Source: an uncultured Muribaculaceae bacterium (GTDB lineage: Bacteria; Bacteroidota; Bacteroidia; Bacteroidales; Muribaculaceae). Taken from it: DNA of 38,357 nucleotides. Shown here piece by piece: positions 24,612 to 32,153 of the stretch (positions are counted from its first letter, which is position 1; every line of letters begins with the position of its first letter). The stretch covers positions 1-38,357 of the forward strand of contig CAJTPK010000028.1 in NCBI GenBank assembly GCA_910578075.1. Reading direction: 5' to 3'. The position numbers and the translations under genes are program-made. A model generated the notes under the pieces. That model saw only the letters and a list, made by a program, of their open reading frames with translations, was not told where the DNA came from and searched no databases.

Positions 24612-25808
24612 TTAAAGGTTCCCTTTCGCGAGGCTGAGCATCGTGGAGATTGTTTCGGCGGGGGCGATTCGCATGGCGAGGTTCGCGTTGGTGATGAAGG
24701 CGCGTAGGGTGGCGCCTTTGCGGCGCAGCGCGTGAGCGGCCGCCGACTGCTTGTCGCGGCGGTAGAGCCCGAAGTTGCCCCCCTCCATGACGAGGTCAAA
24801 GACTTTGGCAGAAATCTTTTTTGATTTTTCTGGGGCCACTGGGGCTACTGGGTCGACTGAGGCCACTGAGAAAGCAGGCGAACCTTGATTCTGCTTTAGA
24901 GTTTGGGTCGGGGTTTGCTTTAGCATCGGGGCTTCGCCTGATTTCTCATTAGCCCCATTAACCTCAGCAGCCCCATTGGCCCCATCAAAGGCCAGGTAGG
25001 TTGCGATGAAGGAGTGGAGGATGTTGGTCCAGCGGCTGATGCCGAGGCGGCGGCATGTGTCGAGATAGGTCTGCTCGCCGATGATGGGGAGCAGACGGCG
25101 GCAGGCGAGGGCATAGTCGCAGAAATGGCGCATGCCGATGCCCATGCCGAGGCAGTGCTTCATGATATGCACGTTGATCATCACCAGGTCGGTCAACGGA
25201 GCGGGCACAGCCACTGAGGTGCCGTCGGAGAGGGTGATGGTGTCTGCTGGTGCGGCAAGGAGATGACGCAGGCGTCGTTTCGCCAGCGGGGAATGCAACT
25301 CAATGAGCGAGGAGTGATGCTCCACCTCGATGCCTCCGAAGTCGTAGACCGAACTTCCGTCGGGGGCATTCATCAGGCGTATGCCTGAGTTGAGGATGAC
25401 TTCGTCAGCCTTTGTGCGGATCTCTTTGGGAAAATAGAGGTCGATGTCTCCGCAGACGCGCAACTGTGGCTGCGCGTAGAAGCGTGCCACATCGAGACCC
25501 TTCTGCAGGATCGGGGTGATACCCTTGGCTGCGAAGAGATGCTGAAGCTTTGCCAATGCCTTCTCCATGGCGGCGTGCGACAGCTCGATGCGATGCACGC
25601 GCGCTGTCCAGCGCAGCAGCAGCGGGTAAGGGGGGAGGCATTCGTCGGGCAGAAAGGAGAGGGCACGGTAGATGATACCCGACACTGTCTGGCGTTTCGA
25701 CTGCTCATATATGGTCTCCCACTCTCCTGCGGAGAGCGGCTGGAAGCCATCGAGCAATTCCGGGCTTTCGTAAAGCCCGGCACGAAGTAGCAGCAGGAAA
25801 TCAGTCAT
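24612..25808 (-). CDS. Nucleotidyltransferase (NTP_transf_5-like) with an in-frame palindromic element
   Basis: A protein of 398 residues. ILQKGLDVARFY (100-111) and VCGDIDLYF (118-126, metal-binding D121 and D123) mark a nucleotidyltransferase of the NTP_transf_5 type. VMEGGNFGLYRRD (340-352) is the family's C-terminal motif. Relatives occur beside PqqD and HprK-like kinases and in some lasso-peptide clusters; their substrate here is unknown. Residues 276-329 are encoded by element copy C, placed between the helical domain and the C-terminal motif. The start overlaps the PqqD gene by 8 nt, showing coupled translation. The catalytic residues look intact, so the insertion is probably tolerated. 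Confidence 0.83.
   Translation of the reverse strand: MTDFLLLLRAGLYESPELLDGFQPLSAGEWETIYEQSKRQTVSGIIYRALSFLPDECLPPYPLLLRWTARVHRIELSHAAMEKALAKLQHLFAAKGITPILQKGLDVARFYAQPQLRVCGDIDLYFPKEIRTKADEVILNSGIRLMNAPDGSSVYDFGGIEVEHHSSLIELHSPLAKRRLRHLLAAPADTITLSDGTSVAVPAPLTDLVMINVHIMKHCLGMGIGMRHFCDYALACRRLLPIIGEQTYLDTCRRLGISRWTNILHSFIATYLAFDGANGAAEVNGANEKSGEAPMLKQTPTQTLKQNQGSPAFSVASVDPVAPVAPEKSKKISAKVFDLVMEGGNFGLYRRDKQSAAAHALRRKGATLRAFITNANLAMRIAPAETISTMLSLAKGNL
24832..24983 (-). repeat. Palindromic in-frame element, copy C (nucleotidyltransferase)
   Basis: 51-nt arms at 24832-24882 and 24933-24983 match at about 40 of 51 positions, with a 50-nt centre. The copy totals 152 nt, against 176 and 188 nt for copies B and A; the differences are multiples of three. 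It is read in the same frame (NEKSGEAP, then GSPAFSVASV). An A-rich run (GAAAAATCAAAAAAG) follows in the coding direction. Confidence 0.88.
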
Positions 25809-26073
25809 TGTGGATTAATCCGGCTTTTTGCCAGATCGACAGCAGGCGGTCGATGTCGGCGGCAGCGCGCTCTTCGGTAACATCGTAGCAGCTGCAGATG
25901 AGCGACACGAGAGCTTCGGAGTCAAACTCCTTTTGCTCCACCTGCTCCCAGAGCCATGCCGCTGTGGCATTGAGCACATAGACATTGGCTATGTTGGCGC
26001 GTCCGGCGCAGGAGTCGACTATCATGTAGTGGCTCCCGAGCTTACGCAGTTTCAATTCGGAATTGAGTCTCAT
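25801..26073 (-). CDS. PqqD-family peptide-binding protein
   Basis: A protein of 90 residues, the usual PqqD length. It has the beta-rich front with an Asp/Val segment (HYMIVD), then VYVLNATAAWLWEQV (31-45), the most conserved part of the family, and a helical C-terminus (AAADIDRLLSIWQKAGLI). PqqD domains hold a peptide substrate for a modifying enzyme. Here it is the first gene of the cassette with the nucleotidyltransferase (8-nt overlap) and the HprK-like kinase. NCBI family models describe such kinase-linked PqqD proteins, with no known peptide. No obvious precursor gene lies next to it. Confidence 0.87.
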   Translation of the reverse strand: MRLNSELKLRKLGSHYMIVDSCAGRANIANVYVLNATAAWLWEQVEQKEFDSEALVSLICSCYDVTEERAAADIDRLLSIWQKAGLIHND

Positions 26074-26106
26074 CAGAATATGCGACCTGTCGGTAAACAG
26101 ATCTTC

Positions 26107-26790
26107 TCAGAATTTTTTGCCTGTGAGGATAGACAGGGCGGTCTTGATGATTATTTTCAGGTCGAGGAGGAGGGTGCGGTTTTCGAGATAATCGAGGTCC
26201 ATCTCCAGGCGGGTGAGCATCTTCTCCATTGTGTCGGTATACCCATTGTAGAGCGTGGCATTGGAGAAGAGACCGGGACGGAGGGCGAAGAGGCGGTAAT
26301 AACCGTGGTCGTGCTCCACGATCTGGTCGATGAAGAATTGGCGTTCGGGACGGTGACCGACAAAACTCATGTCACCGCGCAATACGTTCCAGAGCTGCGG
26401 CAGTTCGTCGACGTGGTGATCGCGGATGAAGCGTCCCACGCGGGTCAGGCGGCTGTCGTTCTCATGATAGAGAGCCGGGTGGTTGTCTTTCTCCGCATCG
26501 ATCCGCATGGAGCGGAATTTATAGAGGATGAAAGGTTTTCCACCCTTGCCGATGCGTTCCTGACGGAAGATGGGGTTGTGGCGATCCTCAAACCAGATGC
26601 AGAGGGCGATTACCGCGCCCGGGATAAAAAACACTGCTATCGACACCAATGCGAAAACGATGTCGAAAAAACGTTTCGTGGCAAGTGAGGCAGCGCGCGT
26701 GATATTCACGCTGCCGGCATTGCGGTCATAGCCGGCTTCCCCGGAAGCCGACATGCCGGAAGATAATATGTTAAGTTCGTTGTTCATCAT
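26107..26790 (-). CDS. Initiating sugar-phosphate transferase (WcaJ/PglC type)
   Basis: A protein of 227 residues, the short form without the four-helix front end. It has KRFFDIVFA (39-47), a hydrophobic re-entrant helix (about 45-66), FRQERIGKGGKPF (75-87), YKFRSM (90-95), and VDELPQLWNVLRGDMSF (127-143) followed by HRPE. It moves a sugar phosphate from a UDP-sugar to undecaprenyl phosphate in the inner membrane, the first step of capsule-unit assembly. It sits 33 nt upstream of the PqqD gene and opens the export part of the operon after repeat R7. The sugar it uses cannot be told from the sequence. Confidence 0.92.
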   Translation of the reverse strand: MMNNELNILSSGMSASGEAGYDRNAGSVNITRAASLATKRFFDIVFALVSIAVFFIPGAVIALCIWFEDRHNPIFRQERIGKGGKPFILYKFRSMRIDAEKDNHPALYHENDSRLTRVGRFIRDHHVDELPQLWNVLRGDMSFVGHRPERQFFIDQIVEHDHGYYRLFALRPGLFSNATLYNGYTDTMEKMLTRLEMDLDYLENRTLLLDLKIIIKTALSILTGKKF

Positions 26791-26852
26791 TGTTTTAAAT
26801 TATTGACCGGAGATTCATAGAACCATAGCATTGCCTCAGTAAATTGGCGCGA

Positions 26853-27089
26853 CTCTGCTCTGGTTTCTTTGGGACTATGGTCTATACCCTTTTCGCTCCA
26901 CGCACCGCAGGTGCGTGCACTCAACCGCATTGCCTCAAACTCTTTTGCCTCAGGCTTTTCGCGTCGAAACAAAAGCGGAGCTTTTGAATGGTTTTAATGG
27001 ATTGATGATTTAATTATTAATTAATTGAATCAAAAATGGTTTTAAATGGTTAAAATGGTTTGAGGAAAAATTTGAGGAATGGTTTGAGG
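26853..27089 (+). repeat. Modular intergenic repeat R7 (type A)
   Basis: The left flank CTCTGGTTTCTTTGG is shared with R3b and R4b. The head hairpin is CACGCACC-GCA-GGTGCGTG near 26899-26917. The core runs from TCGAAACA (26964-26971) to TGGTTTGAGG (27056-27065), with the TTAATTA-rich A half, and a further GGTTTGAGG at 27081-27089. It fills most of the 322-nt spacer between the sugar transferase and the first GT4 gene. Confidence 0.82.
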
Positions 27090-27112
27090 AAAGAGGTGAG
27101 GGTGGGGAGGGG

Positions 27113-28222
27113 TTAGAGGAGGGAGCGGTAGAGGCGGAGGGTGTTGTCGATCATTGTGTCGATGTGGAAGATGGTGCGGAAGCGGTCGGCGGCGCCGCGC
27201 GAGTAGGCGGCGTAGGTGTCAGGATCGGCGAGGATGTCGGTCATCGCCTTGGCGAGGGCGCGGGCATCGCGCACCTCGACGTTGAGTCCCGACACGCCGT
27301 GGCTGTTGACCCAGGCGGTTCCGGAGCCGTCGATGCGGGTGGCGACTACCGGTTTGCCGAGCGACATAGCCTCTATCTGGACTATGCCGAAAGCCTCGGT
27401 CTTCATCACAGACGGTAGACAGAAGATGTCGCATGCGCCATACCATGCCGCTTTCATCTCCTCCGGCACTTCACCGAGAAGCACCACACGGTTGTCGAGC
27501 TTCAGGGCGGCTCTCTGCTGACGGAGGTCGTTTTCCAAGGGACCTGTGCCTCCGATCACCACCACATAATCCTCCGGAAGATGGGCGGCGGCGGTGACGA
27601 GATATTCCAGACCTTTGTAAGGAATCAGTCTGCCGAGGAAGAAGATGATCTTCTTGCCCGGAAAACCGGCGCGTATCTTTGCCGCGCCTGCGTGGTCGGG
27701 GGTCATCGGCTCGATACCGATGGGTATGCAGCGTGTCTTACCGGCAGCGTTGGCAAGAGCCGTGGAATGGCTGATATACTCCGGCGACGTACCCACGACA
27801 GCATCCGCACGGTCGATGAGCCATTGCTGGAGCGGTTCGTAGAGTTTGAGGAGACGTTTCTGCTTGAGGATATCGCTGTGCCAATGGAGCACCACCTTAC
27901 CCTTGTATCCGGAGAGGCGCAGAGCGAGCGCCGCCATCGGATCCGGATGGTGGACATGGATGATATCGTAATCGTCTGCCATACCGCGGAGGTATGTGAC
28001 AGTAGAGGGGGAGATGGTGGTGGCAGCCGCCTTAAGCCAGGTATTGGAGGTGACCACGTGGGCATTCGGCGCCACGTTGATGATGCGTCCCGCACCTTCG
28101 GTCTCGCTGCAGAGCATATCGCACGCGACACCCTTCGCAGCCAACCCGCAGGTAAGGTCATACATCACCTTCTCTACCCCGCCCTTGACAGGCCAGAACT
28201 TGCCGAGCTGAAGAATTTTCAT
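27113..28222 (-). CDS. Glycosyltransferase family 4
   Basis: A protein of 369 residues with two Rossmann domains of the GT-B fold. GGVEK (14-18) is the N-terminal Gly loop, FFLGRLIPYKGLEYLV (194-209) the domain link, and EAFGIVQIE (276-284) the EX7E motif that binds the nucleotide-sugar donor. It adds a sugar with retention of configuration to the lipid-linked capsule unit at the inner membrane. Donor and acceptor are unknown. Repeats R7 and R8 occupy its 3' and 5' spacers. Confidence 0.9.
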   Translation of the reverse strand: MKILQLGKFWPVKGGVEKVMYDLTCGLAAKGVACDMLCSETEGAGRIINVAPNAHVVTSNTWLKAAATTISPSTVTYLRGMADDYDIIHVHHPDPMAALALRLSGYKGKVVLHWHSDILKQKRLLKLYEPLQQWLIDRADAVVGTSPEYISHSTALANAAGKTRCIPIGIEPMTPDHAGAAKIRAGFPGKKIIFFLGRLIPYKGLEYLVTAAAHLPEDYVVVIGGTGPLENDLRQQRAALKLDNRVVLLGEVPEEMKAAWYGACDIFCLPSVMKTEAFGIVQIEAMSLGKPVVATRIDGSGTAWVNSHGVSGLNVEVRDARALAKAMTDILADPDTYAAYSRGAADRFRTIFHIDTMIDNTLRLYRSLL

Positions 28223-28240
28223 TGAATTCAGTTGATATTA

Positions 28241-28481
28241 GTGAGGAGTTAGGAATGAGGAGGTTCTAACAGTTAGGAGTTAGGAATGAGGAGTGAGGAA
28301 TTGGCTTGTCGCACCACGCACCGCAGGTGCGTGCACTCAACCAGCATTGCTTCAAACTCTTTCACTCAAAGCTTTTCGCCTCAAACCAAAAGCGGAGCTT
28401 TTGAATGGTTATAATGGTTTCCAAAATTTGGTTTAAAATACCGAAAAAAGAATGGTTACCAATGGTTAAAATGGTTTGAGG
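28241..28481 (+). repeat. Modular intergenic repeat R8 (type B, with L1 module)
   Basis: Module L1 (28241-28303), head hairpin CACGCACC-GCA-GGTGCGTG (28315-28333), and core from CCTCAAACCA (28379-28388) to TGGTTTGAGG (28472-28481). Here the terminal inverted repeat is perfect over 10 bp. It is the clearest copy for defining element ends. Confidence 0.85.
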
Positions 28482-28507
28482 AAAGGTTTGAGGAAGAAAG
28501 AGGTGGG

Positions 28508-29743
28508 TTAGAGAAGGGAGGAGTAGAGGGCGAGATATTCGGAATAGCGTTCTTGTTTGCTGAAGTTTGCGACGGCATGCGAACGGCATGTGTCGCTGAG
28601 AGTGGTACGGTCGGTGCCGCTGAATTCGCGGACAGCCGAGAGCAATCCAGCCACATCACCCTGCTGGATAATACGTCCGGTTGCCGGGGTCAGCGACTCC
28701 GGGCTACCTCCGGTGCGATAGGTCACTACCGGTGTGCCGCATGCCTGGGCTTCGAGATTCACGGTAGGGTAGTTGTCCTGCCATGTGGGGTTGACGAAAG
28801 CCGTGGCGGCGGAGTAAAGTTCCGCAAGCTCCGCAGGGTTGGCGGTGCGCGGTATATGAAGGATGTTCGGAGGTAGCTGTTTTTTTTGTTTTTCTGTCAT
28901 CTTACCGACAAGCACGATCTTCTCATCAGGTGCTGTCATTTGCGCCATGCGATGGAAATCATCGAGGCCTTTCTCCTGCATCCATATGCTTGCGAGACCG
29001 AGTATGATTTTCGGTTCACGGATGCCGTATCGACGGCGGGCATTTTCCGGATCTTTGGGAGAGAAGGTGTCGAGGTCGATGCCGTTATGGATGACACGAA
29101 AGCGGCAATCCTTCAGGAAAGATTTGGACATCTCCGATCGGATCCATTCGGACACCGGCACTATGACAAAGCGGTCTGGGGAGATAGACATGAAAGCATC
29201 CTGCTTTTTACGGTAATTTCGTGCGGAACGGTCGCGTATCCAGCTACGGGGGAATTCACCGCGTTGCGGACAAGATCCGCATCCATGCTGCCAGCGGTTG
29301 CAACCGGCGAACGAGTAATAATAACAATGACCTGTGTATAGCCAGCAGTCGTGAACAGTCCAGATCACCGGAGTGCTTATGCTTCGCAGGTATTCGAAGA
29401 GGAGAGGATAATTCAGGAAATACCCGTGGATATTGTGTATATGGATAATATCCGGTTTTATCTCTTCAATCCTGCGGATGAAACGGCGCGTCGCATTGCG
29501 TGAATGGAGACCGTGGCGGTCAAATAGGCGTGTGGCGAGACCATGAAGGGCTACGTCACGACGGTTTCCTACGGGAATCTTCTCAGAAGTGCACGGCATG
29601 TCGAGACCGTCTCTCCCGGCACTGTAGGCGATATAGCTTCGCCACCCGTCAGCCATTGCCACATCCCCGATCTCGCGCATGATGCGACCGGTGGAGGTGG
29701 AGGTGCGGATTACCGGGTTAATCTGGAGAAGAGTTTTTCCCAT
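28508..29743 (-). CDS. Glycosyltransferase family 4 (WcaC-like, with Cys cluster)
   Basis: A protein of 411 residues, GT-B fold. IIHIHNIHGYFLNYPLL (99-115) and TVHDCWLYTGHC (129-140) are followed by cysteines at 148, 155 and 158, a cluster often seen in GT4 enzymes near WcaC and possibly a metal site. The donor motif is a variant, DNYPTVNLE (323-331), with Asp in place of the first Glu of EX7E. The start overlaps the preceding gene by 34 nt; the N-terminus MGKTLLQIN is the normal family beginning, so the overlap is probably real. Confidence 0.88.
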   Translation of the reverse strand: MGKTLLQINPVIRTSTSTGRIMREIGDVAMADGWRSYIAYSAGRDGLDMPCTSEKIPVGNRRDVALHGLATRLFDRHGLHSRNATRRFIRRIEEIKPDIIHIHNIHGYFLNYPLLFEYLRSISTPVIWTVHDCWLYTGHCYYYSFAGCNRWQHGCGSCPQRGEFPRSWIRDRSARNYRKKQDAFMSISPDRFVIVPVSEWIRSEMSKSFLKDCRFRVIHNGIDLDTFSPKDPENARRRYGIREPKIILGLASIWMQEKGLDDFHRMAQMTAPDEKIVLVGKMTEKQKKQLPPNILHIPRTANPAELAELYSAATAFVNPTWQDNYPTVNLEAQACGTPVVTYRTGGSPESLTPATGRIIQQGDVAGLLSAVREFSGTDRTTLSDTCRSHAVANFSKQERYSEYLALYSSLL

Positions 29744-30861
29744 TGCTGCATTACTGAAGATTCAGAGAAACGAGCTACCGACTCGCGGGCCGCTTCTCCC
29801 ATCCTTTTTCTTTTCTCATCGTCAAGCATCAGCGACGCGAGAGCATCAGCGAAAGCCTTGGTGTCACCGTTGCTGACCAGGATACCGTCTTTGTTGTTGG
29901 TTATTATATCGCGTGGACCGCATTGGTAGTCGAAAGTCACCGGCGCTATTCCGCATGTCATAGCCTCTATAAGCACCATCGGAAAACCCTCATAGTGGGA
30001 GGTCATGGCAAGGATTGAACTTTCGGCATATTCCGAGGCGATATCTTTTGTAGGAGAGTTTATTTTTGCGTTTGAGAGATTATATTCTTTAATTTTTTTG
30101 ACAAGCATATCTTGCCATTCACCTTGTCCGAATATGTCGAGTTGCCAATTGTGGAGTTCAGGGTGTTGATTCATTATTATTGCCCATGCATCAATAAGGC
30201 GATCGAAACCTTTCTGATAATCGAGCCGACCGACTGCTATCACCCTTTTTTTATCGTTATCAGCCTCCACACCCAGTGGCAAAGCCGCATTTGGTATGAC
30301 AGAAAGATTGCTGAGGTTGCCCCAATTCCCGGCATCCTCATGAGTCAGCACCACAAAACTGTCGAATTTGCGGACAAGTCTTTCATCCTGACGCAGACGC
30401 ATACTGTCGATGAAACCGAATATACCCTTACGGCCATACTGCACGCGGAAATTTTTGCTGAAATGCAGTTCCAGCACTTTCTTGGAACCATCCTTGATCG
30501 CCGGAATGAAACTCGACTCGCAAGGGAAGAGAGAGACGGTGATATCCGGTTTTTCAGCTTTGAGAAGCGAGGATAGTCGTTTGCGATGGAGGCGGCGTTT
30601 TTTCAGATAGCCTGTGGCCTTCCCAACAATGCCTTTGCCATTATCATCGGTATAATTGACATTGAGATCAATGAATCTTACCTTTTCCGGAAACCGATAG
30701 AACGGTTCGCGTCCACGCTGGTCGGTAGTGACGACAACCACCTCCCACCCGGTGTTGTCGCATATCCACCTCACCTTATTGAGCAGCACCCGCTCCATCC
30801 CCCCGGGATTGCTAAGACCCAGTATGCAGTACGCGATTTTCAAGGGTCTCACTGTTATCAT
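29710..30861 (-). CDS. Glycosyltransferase family 4
   Basis: A protein of 383 residues from the chosen ATG at 30861. A longer form from 30885 would overlap the upstream polymerase gene by 74 nt; GTG and TTG codons nearer to KIAYCILG are also possible. IAYCILGLSNPGGMERVLL carries the N-terminal Gly loop. YEGFPMVLIEAMTCG holds the EX7E donor motif near the C-terminus. It acts on the capsule repeat unit at the inner membrane. The gene lies at the border where base composition falls and may belong to either side of the exchangeable block. Confidence 0.88.
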   Translation of the reverse strand: MITVRPLKIAYCILGLSNPGGMERVLLNKVRWICDNTGWEVVVVTTDQRGREPFYRFPEKVRFIDLNVNYTDDNGKGIVGKATGYLKKRRLHRKRLSSLLKAEKPDITVSLFPCESSFIPAIKDGSKKVLELHFSKNFRVQYGRKGIFGFIDSMRLRQDERLVRKFDSFVVLTHEDAGNWGNLSNLSVIPNAALPLGVEADNDKKRVIAVGRLDYQKGFDRLIDAWAIIMNQHPELHNWQLDIFGQGEWQDMLVKKIKEYNLSNAKINSPTKDIASEYAESSILAMTSHYEGFPMVLIEAMTCGIAPVTFDYQCGPRDIITNNKDGILVSNGDTKAFADALASLMLDDEKRKRMGEAARESVARFSESSVMQQWEKLFSRLTR

Positions 30862-32146
30862 AGAAGTTCTCGGCTTCGGTCTCATCCTCTCTTGTTAGAC
30901 ATAGGAAAGGTGCAAATACAACAAATATGTCAGTAGATACCTTACACCAACCGATAAGGTTAATTGCAAGAAGACATAGAAAAAGGATAGACCATTGAGG
31001 CATACGATTTATGCATATCCTTGTTGCTGTTACGAAATACATAATGAATATAACAGTACCCAACAGCCCGAAATAAAAAATAAAACGGCAGTATCCGATA
31101 TCTGTACCCATATAGAATCCATGGAATGTTGGACCTGTATAATATGAATCACCATCAGCATTATTAGGATTAGCAGCATACCCATCTCCAATCAACCATG
31201 TGCGAAGATTGTCTGGCCAAACAATCATGCTTTTAAGGTCTTCATTTGAATTGGATCTCCATTCTCCATGTTCAGCCAAAGAGAAAAATCCTTCAAACCC
31301 AAATCTCATATTATCTCTCATTTTATCGTTGGTGTTGTATAGCACAACGGATAACAATATAGCACCGAGAATTGAATAAATTAGGGGAGATAATAATTTA
31401 GTGGGAAAATTACCGGAAAAAATTCTAACAATCCATACAATAGTAGCGATTCCGAACCCTATTATTGTGGTTCTGGATATCATATCACCAAAAACGACGA
31501 TGGTAAACAGACATGATAAATATATAAAGAATTGCAAGAGGATATTTTTACCATGTATTCTGGTAACTAAACATGCAATTATCGTTATAGCAGCAGCAAA
31601 TTTGAGACCGGCTACATCTAAGGATGCACCAAATCCGTGAAGTCTATCTCCGGTATCTCCGCTCAAATACGTCTCCTCTCCTCCAAGTACACCACATACA
31701 GCCTGGTCTAAAGTAGGGTTGAAAGAGAATATTATAGCCAAAATGCATTGGACTGTACATACTGCGATCAAGTAATTTGAAACTAGACGGACTCCAACAT
31801 GACCGTGTACGCCTCTTATAACATTAATAAATAGATATGCTCCCCCCATCCAGACCCACATTGAGATTACATATCTGAGGAAAGAGGAATCATTTGTGCT
31901 ATTGAGGCTCATTGTCAGAAGACTTGCCAATGATATCGCTATCGCCCATAAAGTAAGAATAAGAAATCCATTGTCAAGGTATTTGGAAACTCTATTCTTT
32001 GCAAGTCTGTATCCTAACAGCATGAGACCTATACCCGCCATGGCCATCTTTGTGTTGACAGACGGCAATACCTTAAAATAAACAGGAAACAGGTAGAATG
32101 AAGCTAAAACTGTTGTAATGATATAAAGAAAAAATCTTGTGACCAT
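30812..32146 (-). CDS. O-antigen/capsule polymerase, Wzy-like
   Basis: A protein of 444 residues with about ten hydrophobic segments and a large periplasmic loop (roughly 275-355), the usual shape of Wzy and O-antigen ligase proteins. Sequence identity in this family is too low for motif proof; the loop with several Trp, Tyr and Arg residues is typical. It would join repeat units delivered by a flippase. No Wzx flippase is seen in the window, so it is expected further right or elsewhere. The gene is AT-rich compared with the export genes. Confidence 0.8.
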   Translation of the reverse strand: MVTRFFLYIITTVLASFYLFPVYFKVLPSVNTKMAMAGIGLMLLGYRLAKNRVSKYLDNGFLILTLWAIAISLASLLTMSLNSTNDSSFLRYVISMWVWMGGAYLFINVIRGVHGHVGVRLVSNYLIAVCTVQCILAIIFSFNPTLDQAVCGVLGGEETYLSGDTGDRLHGFGASLDVAGLKFAAAITIIACLVTRIHGKNILLQFFIYLSCLFTIVVFGDMISRTTIIGFGIATIVWIVRIFSGNFPTKLLSPLIYSILGAILLSVVLYNTNDKMRDNMRFGFEGFFSLAEHGEWRSNSNEDLKSMIVWPDNLRTWLIGDGYAANPNNADGDSYYTGPTFHGFYMGTDIGYCRFIFYFGLLGTVIFIMYFVTATRICINRMPQWSILFLCLLAINLIGWCKVSTDIFVVFAPFLCLTREDETEAENFYDNSETLENRVLHTGS

Positions 32147-32153
32147 TCAAATA

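Noticed and set aside
23230..26073. Lasso-peptide gene cluster
   Set aside because: HprK-like kinase, nucleotidyltransferase and PqqD fit, but the asparagine-synthase-like cyclase and B2 transglutaminase-like protease are absent and no precursor is adjacent.
25828..26688. 286-codon open frame opposite PqqD and the sugar transferase
   Set aside because: Spans two well-supported genes on the other strand and shows no known motif.
30861..30885. Upstream start for the GT4 gene ending at 29710
   Set aside because: It would extend the overlap with the polymerase gene to 74 nt and adds residues (MRPKPRTS) not typical of the family front.
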